The notes beneath the pieces were generated by a model. It was not told the origin of the DNA. It was given only the letters and a program-made list of their open reading frames with translations, and did no database searches. Both the position numbers and the translations under genes were made by a program. A stretch of 32,190 nt of DNA. Origin: Flavobacterium sp. (lineage in GTDB: Bacteria; Bacteroidota; Bacteroidia; Flavobacteriales; Flavobacteriaceae). The DNA is taken from contig NZ_PNJW01000036.1 in the NCBI RefSeq assembly GCF_013822155.1, positions 1 through 32,190 of the forward strand. The letters are read 5' to 3'. This document shows, in pieces, positions 24,916 through 32,190 of the stretch (position 1 is its first letter; every line of letters begins with the position of its first letter).

Positions 24916-26493
24916 ATGGCGGAAATTAAACCTGCTGAAATTTCAGCAATATTAAAAAAACAATTATCTGGTTTTGAATCAGGTGCATCGTTAGAAGAAG
25001 TAGGGACAGTACTTCAAGTAGGAGATGGTATTGCTCGTGTTTACGGCTTATCAAATGCTCAATACGGAGAGTTAGTACAATTCGACAACGGATTGGAAGC
25101 AATCGTATTAAACTTGGAAGAAGACAATGTTGGGGTAGTATTGTTAGGTCCTTCAACAGGTATCAAAGAAGGTTCTACTGTAAAAAGAACACAACGTATC
25201 GCTTCCCTAAAAGTGGGTGAGCAAATGGTAGGTCGTGTAGTAGATACATTAGGAAATCCAATCGATGGTAAAGGACCAATCGGTGGAGATCTTTATGAAA
25301 TGCCATTGGAAAGAAAAGCTCCCGGAGTAATTTTCCGTCAGCCGGTAACTGAACCATTGCAAACTGGTATCAAATCGATTGATGCGATGATTCCGGTAGG
25401 AAGAGGTCAGCGTGAGTTGGTAATTGGTGACCGTCAAACAGGTAAAACAACTGTTTGTATTGACACCATTTTAAATCAAAAAGAATTTTATGATGCAGGT
25501 CAACCTGTGTTTTGTATCTATGTAGCAATTGGACAAAAAGCGTCAACTGTTGCCGGAATTGCAAAAACATTAGAAGACAAAGGAGCAATGGCTTATACGA
25601 TTATCGTAGCAGCAAATGCTTCCGATCCTGCACCAATGCAAGTATATGCACCATTTGCAGGAGCAGCAATCGGAGAATATTTCCGTGATTCAGGTCGTCC
25701 GGCTTTAATTATCTATGACGATTTGTCAAAACAAGCTGTTGCTTATCGTGAGGTTTCTCTTTTATTAAGAAGACCACCAGGACGTGAGGCTTATCCTGGA
25801 GACGTTTTCTACCTTCACTCAAGATTGTTAGAAAGAGCGGCAAAAGTGATTGCAGATGATGATATCGCTAAAAACATGAACGATTTACCGGAATCTTTAC
25901 GTCCAATCGTAAAAGGTGGTGGTTCATTAACAGCTTTACCAATTATCGAAACACAAGCGGGTGACGTTTCTGCGTATATTCCAACCAATGTAATTTCGAT
26001 TACAGACGGTCAGATTTTCTTGGATGGTGATTTGTTTAACTCAGGGGTTCGTCCAGCGATCAACGTAGGTATTTCAGTATCTCGTGTTGGGGGTAACGCT
26101 CAGATTAAATCAATGAAAAAAGTAGCAGGTACATTAAAATTAGACCAAGCTCAATTCCGTGAATTGGAAGCGTTTGCAAAATTTGGTTCAGATTTGGATG
26201 CCGTTACTTTAAACGTAATTGAAAAAGGAAAAAGAAACGTTGAAATTTTAAAACAAGCGGTAAACGACCCTTATAAAGTGGAAGACCAAGTAGCGATTAT
26301 CTATGCAGGATCTAAAAACTTATTGAGAAATGTTCCGGTTACGAAAGTAAAAGAATTCGAAAGAGACTTCTTAGAATACTTGAATAACAAGCATAAAGAT
26401 ACTTTGAATGCATTAAAAGCAGGTAAATTCACAGACGAAATTACTGATGTTTTAGACAATGCAGCAAAAGAAGTTTCAGCGAAATATAATTAA
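24916..26493 (+). CDS. atpA: ATP synthase F1 subunit alpha
   Basis: 525-aa non-catalytic nucleotide-binding subunit, three copies per enzyme. Walker A is GDRQTGKTT (about 171-179), Walker B is around [13 protein letters not shown], and the family signature [14 protein letters not shown], with the arginine finger near SVSR, is present. The protein is full length and normal. A 28-bp imperfect inverted repeat lies between this gene and atpG. The beta-subunit gene does not follow. Confidence 0.97.
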   Translation: MAEIKPAEISAILKKQLSGFESGASLEEVGTVLQVGDGIARVYGLSNAQYGELVQFDNGLEAIVLNLEEDNVGVVLLGPSTGIKEGSTVKRTQRIASLKVGEQMVGRVVDTLGNPIDGKGPIGGDLYEMPLERKAPGVIFRQPVTEPLQTGIKSIDAMIPVGRGQRELVIGDRQTGKTTVCIDTILNQKEFYDAGQPVFCIYVAIGQKASTVAGIAKTLEDKGAMAYTIIVAANASDPAPMQVYAPFAGAAIGEYFRDSGRPALIIYDDLSKQAVAYREVSLLLRRPPGREAYPGDVFYLHSRLLERAAKVIADDDIAKNMNDLPESLRPIVKGGGSLTALPIIETQAGDVSAYIPTNVISITDGQIFLDGDLFNSGVRPAINVGISVSRVGGNAQIKSMKKVAGTLKLDQAQFRELEAFAKFGSDLDAVTLNVIEKGKRNVEILKQAVNDPYKVEDQVAIIYAGSKNLLRNVPVTKVKEFERDFLEYLNNKHKDTLNALKAGKFTDEITDVLDNAAKEVSAKYN

Positions 26494-26499
26494 TTAGAT

Positions 26500-26558
26500 A
26501 ATTTGAAAATTTGAAGATTTGAAAATGACACCATTTTTAATCTTCAAATTTTTAAATT
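26500..26558. repeat. 28-bp imperfect inverted repeat between atpA and atpG
   Basis: Left arm 26500-26527 is made of ATTTGAA-type direct repeats. Right arm 26532-26558 is its near-perfect complement (about 3 differences including one gap), with a 4-nt loop (ACAC). Further AAATTTCC units continue to 26574, close to the atpG start at 26580. Similar (ATTTGAAA)n repeats occur between genes in Flavobacterium, as I recall. It would form a long AU hairpin in the mRNA. Confidence 0.75.
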
Positions 26559-26579
26559 TCCAAATTTCCAAATTAAAAA

Positions 26580-27437
26580 ATGGCAAACTTAAAGGAAATA
26601 CGTAATAGAATTACTTCCGTTTCATCGACGATGCAAATCACATCGGCTATGAAAATGGTTTCTGCAGCTAAGCTAAAAAAGGCTCAAGATGCCATTACGG
26701 CAATGCGACCTTATGCCGAAAAATTAACGGAGATTCTTCAAAGCTTAAGTGCTTCGATGGATGGCGAAGTTGGAGGAGATTATACTTCACAACGTGAGGT
26801 CAACAAAGTATTAGTCGTAGCTATCACCTCAAACAGAGGTTTATGTGGTGCTTTTAATACTAACGTTATCAAACAAGTCAAAGTTGTAGCCGATTCTTAC
26901 GTAGGAAAACAAGTGGATATTTTTGCAATCGGTAAAAAAGGAAACGATGTTTTACGCAAAACACATAATGTAGTTGAAAACAAAAGTGATGTTTTTGATC
27001 ATTTAACTTTTGACAATGTTGCCGCTATTTCTGATCTATTATCTGAAAAATTTATTTCAGGTGCTTACGATAAAATTGAAGTAGTATATAATCAATTCAA
27101 AAATGCAGCTACGCAAATCGTTCAAACCGAACAGTTTTTGCCTTTAGCTCCTGTAGTTGGTGCTGCAACCGCAAGCTCAGATTATATTTTTGAACCATCA
27201 AAAGAAGAAATCGTGTTGACTTTGATTCCGAAATCATTAAAAACGCAATTATACAAATCTATTCGCGATTCTTTTGCTTCCGAACATGGTGCTCGTATGA
27301 CCGCGATGCACAAAGCAACTGATAATGCAACGGAATTGAGAAATCAATTGAAATTAACTTACAATAAAGCACGTCAAGCTGCTATTACGAACGAAATCTT
27401 AGAGATTGTTGGTGGAGCAGAAGCGTTGAAAGGATAA
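26580..27437 (+). CDS. atpG: ATP synthase F1 subunit gamma
   Basis: 285-aa central rotor shaft. The N-terminal helix NLKEIRNRITSVSSTMQITSA and the C-terminal helix with ATDNATELRNQL, ending EILEIVGGAEAL, are the two coiled-coil halves typical of gamma. The middle Rossmann-like part has SNRGLCGAFNTNV. One copy is needed per enzyme. It is the last gene of the operon here, with a clear terminator after it; atpD and atpC are absent. Confidence 0.96.
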   Translation: MANLKEIRNRITSVSSTMQITSAMKMVSAAKLKKAQDAITAMRPYAEKLTEILQSLSASMDGEVGGDYTSQREVNKVLVVAITSNRGLCGAFNTNVIKQVKVVADSYVGKQVDIFAIGKKGNDVLRKTHNVVENKSDVFDHLTFDNVAAISDLLSEKFISGAYDKIEVVYNQFKNAATQIVQTEQFLPLAPVVGAATASSDYIFEPSKEEIVLTLIPKSLKTQLYKSIRDSFASEHGARMTAMHKATDNATELRNQLKLTYNKARQAAITNEILEIVGGAEALKG

Positions 27438-27457
27438 TTAAAACATACCTTTACATT

Positions 27458-27489
27458 AAAAAGAGTCAAACATTAGTTTGGCTTTTTTT
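27458..27489 (+). terminator. Intrinsic terminator after atpG
   Basis: Stem arms AAAAAGAGTCAAAC (27458-27471) and GTTTGGCTTTTTTT (27476-27489) pair with a 4-nt loop and end in a T-run. The stem begins 20 nt after the atpG stop and ends the atp operon. Confidence 0.85.
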
Positions 27490-27519
27490 ATTAAATGTAA
27501 AAGTTAAACATTTTTTCGT

Positions 27520-27527
27520 TAGATTTG
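27520..27527 (+). promoter_or_regulatory. -7 promoter box (TAGATTTG) upstream of the repeat switch
   Basis: Exact TAnnTTTG match, 28 nt before the ATG at 27556. Its predicted start point (about 27534) would place that ATG and the whole heptamer repeat inside the transcript. No clear -33 element is visible. Confidence 0.55.
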
Positions 27528-27555
27528 AAATGCTAATCCATTTATTTCTAAGTAC

Positions 27556-27648
27556 ATGAAATTAACTCTACTCTCAATCACACAACACACAACACACAAC
27601 ACACAACACACAACACACAACACTCAACACACAAAAATTAAAGTTTGA
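27556..27648 (+). CDS. Short leader frame: upstream start of the secreted protein, out of phase
   Basis: An ATG at 27556, well placed behind the promoter box, opens MKLTLLSI and then runs through the heptamer repeat as a Gln/His/Thr/Asn-rich stretch. It ends at a TGA (27646-27648) after 30 codons. The signal peptide of the large protein downstream is encoded in a different frame. Changing the repeat by -1 or +2 units would join this ATG to that frame. I read this as the real start of the large gene, currently disconnected. It could instead be a chance reading frame. Confidence 0.5.
   Translation: MKLTLLSITQHTTHNTQHTTHNTQHTKIKV
27579..27634 (+). repeat. Eight-copy heptanucleotide tandem repeat (CACACAA)n
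   Basis: Eight contiguous 7-bp units; copies 1-6 and 8 are perfect, and copy 7 reads CACTCAA. A degenerate CTCTCAA precedes the run at 27571-27577. The unit length is not a multiple of three, so each gain or loss shifts the reading frame. It lies between a plausible start codon and the signal-peptide coding region of the large secreted protein. Confidence 0.95.
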
Positions 27649-27676
27649 TAAGTTATTTATTTTTACTTTCTTTTTA

Positions 27677-30600
27677 ATGAATTATTTGATTCATGCACAA
27701 GTACCCCAACCAATCCATTTTACGCCAGGTGGTTTAATGGATAATATTTTTGATAAAAGCGGAAACCAATATACATTCAATGATATTTTAATTAATACGC
27801 AAAGTACAGCAGAAAGTAGAGTAACTTTATTATCTTGTTCAAACAACTCCATTTTTAATTTGTATTTTGAAGAAGGAAGTGGTTGTGAAGATAATTCAGT
27901 TATTAATCATAATTTAAGGCGACAAGTTATTTGTAATGTGTTTGATGATTTATCTGCTTTTTTAACAACATCATCTTCTGCATTACAACCAACATCAACC
28001 ACAAAAGTAAATATCTGGATTAGAAATATTGCTAATATACCAAACGTACCACCACAAGCATTAGGTTTAGCAAGTGGTTTTTATAATTTCCCAGCTAGTG
28101 CTACTACAGGAGGAATAACGGACAATGAAATTTGGAAAACAATTCACAATGGAATAGATTCTTACACAAATGTTGTGAATCCTTTAATTACTGCTGGTAG
28201 TGGATCAAACTCTTCTGGAATATTTTTTCATGGTTATATGGCAATTAACTTTGATTCATCAATTAATTGGAATTTAGACACTTCGGTATTTGCAGATACA
28301 ACAGAAAAAGACCTTTATACTGTTGTACTCCATGAAATAACTCACGCATTAGGTTTTAATAGTTTAATTGATGTTGATGGAAGTTCAAAATTTCCTGTCG
28401 ATTTTAATTATTTTTCCCGATATGATTTGTTTTTAAAAAGCGATACAAATGTTCCTTTACTTTCTACAAATTCAACTATAAATTTATATAATAATACTTT
28501 CAATTCAACTTTATTATCTAGTAATATTTTACACCCAAATTGTACAATCAGCGGAAATATCAATACAGGAAGTACTATAAATACTACTGTTTGCAACAAT
28601 GCAGTTAAATATTTTGGAGCGGTTTTTACTGTTCCTGTTTATACGCCAACTTGTTTCGAAAGCGGAAGTAGTTTAAGCCATTTTGAAGATGAACTCTATC
28701 CCAGTTGTAGTGATGCTCATGGGAATGATAGTTATTTTGTAATGAGTAATGCCAACGGGAATGGTGTAACAAAACGTTTTTTAAAAGCAGAAGAGAGAAA
28801 TGCTCTATGTGATTTAGGTTATGCTGTGAACACTATATACGGTGTAAGCGGTACAAAAATTAATGGGAATAATACTTTTTACGATTATGGAGGCTCAATA
28901 TGTGATGGTATAATAGTTGCAGGAATTAATGATGGAATTACTTTTGGTGCAAATAATTCCGTCACTTATACTTTTTTTGGAAATACTAGTATATTTCCCA
29001 ATATAAATATTTATAATATTTTGCTAAATGATCATAATGCAACTGGTTTTGAGGGTTTAGAGGATATTACAGGAAATTCTACTATATCAGTAACGTCTGG
29101 AAACTCTTCTACAGTTATAGAATTTAATAGCACTAGTGTTGGGTTACATTTACTGCGTTATGTACCAACTTACGGAATACAAAAAGGAAATATAACTTAT
29201 ATTTATGTCTATGTTATACCAAATAATCCCGAAGGATTATCTAGTTGTGTTCCTTTACCAAATCCATGTGATTTAATTTTAAACGGTGATTTTAAACAAA
29301 ATTCATCTATACCAGATAATTGGGCAAATTTAAATTTGGCTTGTGGTTGGTGGGCAGATAGTTTTGCCGGCCCAGATTATTTTCATATTGATTCACCAAT
29401 TCAATTAGGAAGCCCATCAATCCCTTGTAGTGCTGCTGGAAATCAAAACATTACAAATTTAAACAGTAAAGGTCATACCGGCTTTTTTGCTTTAAAAAAT
29501 ATTAATTCAAGTGAACTAAATGTATATGAAACAATTACTTCAAAATTATCTAATTCTTTAGAACCTAATACAGACTATCAATTAAGTTTCAACATTTCTC
29601 TAGCAGAAATGACAAGTGCCAATCCAATTAAAGTACAAGCTTTTCTGAGTTCAGATTATATTCCAAGGGCATATCCATATAATCATGACATTAATAATGG
29701 TATATTTTTAGAAAACGCTACGTTTACCACCAATTCTGATAATAACCAGTGGGATACAGTTGTCTTCAATTTTACAACTAATAGTGGGGGCGAGCAGTAT
29801 TTATATTTAGGCGGAGTTAATAATGTCCAATTTTCGACAAATCCTATTATCTCTTCTCCTTCAAATGGTTGTGCGTTCAATGAACTGAACGAAATTAGCG
29901 ACAATTATATTTATTCCTATAACTTTATAGATAATGTCTCATTAATTCCAACAAATGATGCAAAATTTATACTTCCAGAGACAATGACATGTGCTTCTGA
30001 AAATATTGAGAATTTACATGCTTTTTTAAATGGAACACCTTTAGATGGTTACTTTTCAGGACTAGGCGTTTCAAATTCTATATCAACACCAGGAATTTAT
30101 TCTTTTAATCCCGCTTTGGCTGGAGTAGGAACAATAGCAATTACCTATCATTATCAAAATAGCTCGGGTTGCCCTATTGCACTTATTAGAAACATATTAG
30201 TAACAGGTGCCGAAATTATTCCGCTATTTACTCCTATTGATCCAATATGTATAGGCGCAGCCTACACTTTGCCAATACTATCAAATAATGGTTTTACTGG
30301 CACGTGGAGTCCTGATTTTAACAATCAGTCCACCACAACTTATACGTTTACACCTAATGCAAATTCTTGTGCAATCCCAACGACACTTACTGTAGCAGTA
30401 ACAAATGAAAATGCCATATCACCAATTTTTATGAGTTTAGCCCCTGTTTGTATCGGAACCCCCTTTACCTTACCAACTCTTTCAAGTAATGGTTTTACAG
30501 GCACTTGGTCGCCTGAGATAAACACTACTATTTCAACTCTATATATTTTTACACCAGATAATGGTCAATGTGCAACTCTTGCCCAAATGAACGTAGAAAT

Positions 30601-32190
30601 AATTAACCCTGAAATCAATTTAGAAGGAAATTTAAATGTTTGCACAGGAGAAAGTTCAACTTACAATTCCAACATTCATGGCGGTTTATGGTCTAGTTCT
30701 GATATTTCAATTGCAACAATAAATCCTGAAACAGGTGAACTTACAACTTTTAATACAGGTACAGTAACCTTAACATACACTCTTTCTAACTCTTGTTTAT
30801 CATCTTCTAGTATAAATGTTAATATTATTGACCGATACACAATCCCGACGTTTAGTTTTCCTACAACTATTTGCAAAGGAACTACTCCACCAAGATTGCC
30901 TGATATTTCTGATAATAATTTAAATGGTGTATGGGAACCACATCTTATTAATAATGTTCAATCAGGAAATTATACTTTTTTCGCAGAAAACAATTGTGTT
31001 GATCCATTTACAATAACCGTTACAGTAATTACAGGAGGTGAATTAATAGCAAACGATGATTTTTTTTATTTACCTTATATACCAGAATCTCATTTATCTC
31101 CAAGTATTTTAAATAATGATTTATTTAATGGTGAACTAATTACTTCAAATTTTTTAGGGCTGACAATTCAATTAATTGGGGCGACTAATAATATTACAGT
31201 AAATTCTGATGGCACTTTAAATTTACCTCCAGATTTTGCACCTGGAACATATTCTTTTGATTACAAATTGAAAAATAGATGTTTACTAAGTGAACTTAAA
31301 AAAATAACACTTATCATTTTTGACGATGCTCTAAATGCAAAAGAAAAATTTTTCGTAGATGTATGCTATAAACCGGATGCTTATATAACGGAACAAACCT
31401 TTTTAAATGATGTTTCTTTTGGTGAAATTCGTGCTACTTCAGAAAATGTGACTTTTAGCAATATTACTGCTCCCGCAGGATTTTCGATTAATCCTGATGG
31501 CACTGTTAATGTACCTGCAAATGCTTTACCCGGCGATTATATTTTTACCTACACACTTTGCCCAAGTGGCAGCACATCGGGTTGTGTGAATGATATTATA
31601 GTTAGTTTTACGATTTATAACACCGTTCGAGCTAATCCAGATGTTTTTTATTTTGATACCAGCGGTACATTTTTAGGCTCAACCCATGAAGACCCGACAA
31701 GTAATAACATTTTAAAAAACGATGGCTATGCCGCTGATTGTGGGTTTTCTGCTCCTAATAGTTTTGTGGGTGCTGTTTTGGGTGAGAATGTGAGTAATTT
31801 GAATTTGAATATTCCTTTTCCTACTTCTAACTTTTTTAATATAAATTTAACAGGAAACATCAATTGTTTCAATATTGTAGGTCTTAACGCTGGGTATTAC
31901 CCTTTAACTTATAGTATATTTGATTTTCAATATCCATTAGTTTCTGATTCTACAAATGTTTTAATTTATGTTAATGGAAATACAAGAATATCATCTCAAA
32001 TTAATAATGTAAAAGATATTGAAAATATTATTATCTATCCCAACCCTTCAAATGGTATTTTTACAATTGATTTTAGCAAAGTAATTAATACTACTTTACT
32101 TGAAGTATTTAATATTTTAGGACAAAAAATATATGAACAAAAAGTAGATAGTAAAAAGCAACATACACTTAATTTACTTGATTATGACAG
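27677..32190 (+). CDS. Large T9SS-secreted multidomain protein with HExxH peptidase motif, 3' partial
   Basis: A single open frame of about 1504 codons from the ATG at 27677 to the window end, with no internal stops. It is open upstream to 27566, and residues encoded before this ATG (KLFIFTFFL, then MNYLIHAQ) complete a signal peptide, so the true start is further upstream and out of frame in this copy. Positions counted from 27677: HEITHALGF at 219-227 is a zinc-peptidase motif, with a possible further ligand at H335 (SHFED). A lectin/CBM-like module opens near 536 (LNGDF). Ig-like repeats have cysteines near 858, 925, 989 and 1066 (the first two copies are 67 residues apart), followed by modules with NND/ND-type linkers. 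From about 1451, YPNPSNGIF begins a type A T9SS sorting domain, cut by the window end some 15-20 residues early. Likely a cell-surface or released protease or adhesin; protease activity is inferred. Confidence 0.85.
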   Translation, partial: MNYLIHAQVPQPIHFTPGGLMDNIFDKSGNQYTFNDILINTQSTAESRVTLLSCSNNSIFNLYFEEGSGCEDNSVINHNLRRQVICNVFDDLSAFLTTSSSALQPTSTTKVNIWIRNIANIPNVPPQALGLASGFYNFPASATTGGITDNEIWKTIHNGIDSYTNVVNPLITAGSGSNSSGIFFHGYMAINFDSSINWNLDTSVFADTTEKDLYTVVLHEITHALGFNSLIDVDGSSKFPVDFNYFSRYDLFLKSDTNVPLLSTNSTINLYNNTFNSTLLSSNILHPNCTISGNINTGSTINTTVCNNAVKYFGAVFTVPVYTPTCFESGSSLSHFEDELYPSCSDAHGNDSYFVMSNANGNGVTKRFLKAEERNALCDLGYAVNTIYGVSGTKINGNNTFYDYGGSICDGIIVAGINDGITFGANNSVTYTFFGNTSIFPNINIYNILLNDHNATGFEGLEDITGNSTISVTSGNSSTVIEFNSTSVGLHLLRYVPTYGIQKGNITYIYVYVIPNNPEGLSSCVPLPNPCDLILNGDFKQNSSIPDNWANLNLACGWWADSFAGPDYFHIDSPIQLGSPSIPCSAAGNQNITNLNSKGHTGFFALKNINSSELNVYETITSKLSNSLEPNTDYQLSFNISLAEMTSANPIKVQAFLSSDYIPRAYPYNHDINNGIFLENATFTTNSDNNQWDTVVFNFTTNSGGEQYLYLGGVNNVQFSTNPIISSPSNGCAFNELNEISDNYIYSYNFIDNVSLIPTNDAKFILPETMTCASENIENLHAFLNGTPLDGYFSGLGVSNSISTPGIYSFNPALAGVGTIAITYHYQNSSGCPIALIRNILVTGAEIIPLFTPIDPICIGAAYTLPILSNNGFTGTWSPDFNNQSTTTYTFTPNANSCAIPTTLTVAVTNENAISPIFMSLAPVCIGTPFTLPTLSSNGFTGTWSPEINTTISTLYIFTPDNGQCATLAQMNVEIINPEINLEGNLNVCTGESSTYNSNIHGGLWSSSDISIATINPETGELTTFNTGTVTLTYTLSNSCLSSSSINVNIIDRYTIPTFSFPTTICKGTTPPRLPDISDNNLNGVWEPHLINNVQSGNYTFFAENNCVDPFTITVTVITGGELIANDDFFYLPYIPESHLSPSILNNDLFNGELITSNFLGLTIQLIGATNNITVNSDGTLNLPPDFAPGTYSFDYKLKNRCLLSELKKITLIIFDDALNAKEKFFVDVCYKPDAYITEQTFLNDVSFGEIRATSENVTFSNITAPAGFSINPDGTVNVPANALPGDYIFTYTLCPSGSTSGCVNDIIVSFTIYNTVRANPDVFYFDTSGTFLGSTHEDPTSNNILKNDGYAADCGFSAPNSFVGAVLGENVSNLNLNIPFPTSNFFNINLTGNINCFNIVGLNAGYYPLTYSIFDFQYPLVSDSTNVLIYVNGNTRISSQINNVKDIENIIIYPNPSNGIFTIDFSKVINTTLLEVFNILGQKIYEQKVDSKKQHTLNLLDYD

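Noticed and set aside
25175..25588. Minus-strand frames opposite atpA
   Set aside because: Shadows of the highly conserved atpA gene; low-complexity leucine-rich translations without start context.
26580..27437. Broken ATP synthase operon because atpD and atpC are missing
   Set aside because: A terminator follows atpG with no remnant of beta or epsilon. Separate atpDC loci are normal in Bacteroidota as I recall, so this is an arrangement and not damage.
27579..27634. Tandem repeat as a CRISPR array
   Set aside because: The units are 7 bp, contiguous and have no spacers; this is a simple sequence repeat.
28331..28357. Classic metzincin peptidase (HExxHxxGxxH)
   Set aside because: The eleventh position after the first His is Ser, not His or Asp, so only a broader zinc-peptidase assignment is justified.
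28408..30876. Minus-strand reading frames opposite the large secreted protein
   Set aside because: They are short (60-75 codons), have no family-like sequence, and lie fully opposite a frame with clear domain content.

Overview
The window looks like a contig-start fragment from a Flavobacteriaceae genome, probably Flavobacterium or a close relative. The DNA is AT-rich. Upstream regions carry the Bacteroidota -7 promoter box TAnnTTTG rather than an E. coli-type -10. The gene content is characteristic: a SprE/PorW lipoprotein, an AtpB with a long exported N-terminal extension, DUF6341/DUF6427-like membrane proteins, and a protein with a type IX secretion (T9SS) C-terminal sorting domain. Bases 1-15 match the end of an Illumina adapter, and the next 19 bases are an inverted copy of 139-157, so the first ~34 bases are an artefact.

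Region 1 (35-9796) is a surface polysaccharide cluster. It holds the 3' end of a Wzy/O-antigen-ligase-like gene, a UDP-GlcNAc 2-epimerase (wecB), two family-4-type glycosyltransferases, a second Wzy/ligase-like membrane protein, a UDP-glucuronate decarboxylase (UDP-xylose synthase), a polyprenyl-phosphate sugar-phosphate transferase, a family-2 glycosyltransferase, and a CapK/PaaK-like adenylate-forming enzyme on the other strand. The plus-strand genes 2974-8456 overlap or abut and read as one coupled operon. Together they would make a nucleotide sugar, load the lipid carrier, extend the repeat unit and polymerise or ligate it.

Region 2 (9945-18296) is mostly housekeeping: purD, two small membrane genes of unknown function, upp, a DUF4254 protein, a family-9 glycosyltransferase with a TTG start, a PaaE-type ferredoxin reductase, and an ABC exporter pair (permease plus ATPase). 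Several pairs converge and overlap at their 3' ends.

Region 3 (18439-27437) joins sprE/porW (gliding and T9SS), a bactofilin, AtpZ, an AtpI-position membrane protein and atpBEFHAG. A strong promoter precedes atpB. A perfect 15-bp hairpin with a T-run follows atpE, and a 28-bp imperfect inverted repeat lies between atpA and atpG. These may adjust subunit stoichiometry. atpD and atpC (beta, epsilon) are not present.

Region 4 (27438-32190) holds the atpG terminator, a promoter, and one very long reading frame that runs off the window end. It encodes a secreted multidomain protein with an HEITH zinc-peptidase motif, Ig-like repeats and a T9SS type A sorting domain. Its 5' end contains eight tandem copies of a 7-bp unit (CACACAA). 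These put the upstream ATG out of frame with the signal-peptide coding region, so this looks like a heptanucleotide phase-variation switch captured in the OFF state. It is the most interesting feature of the window.
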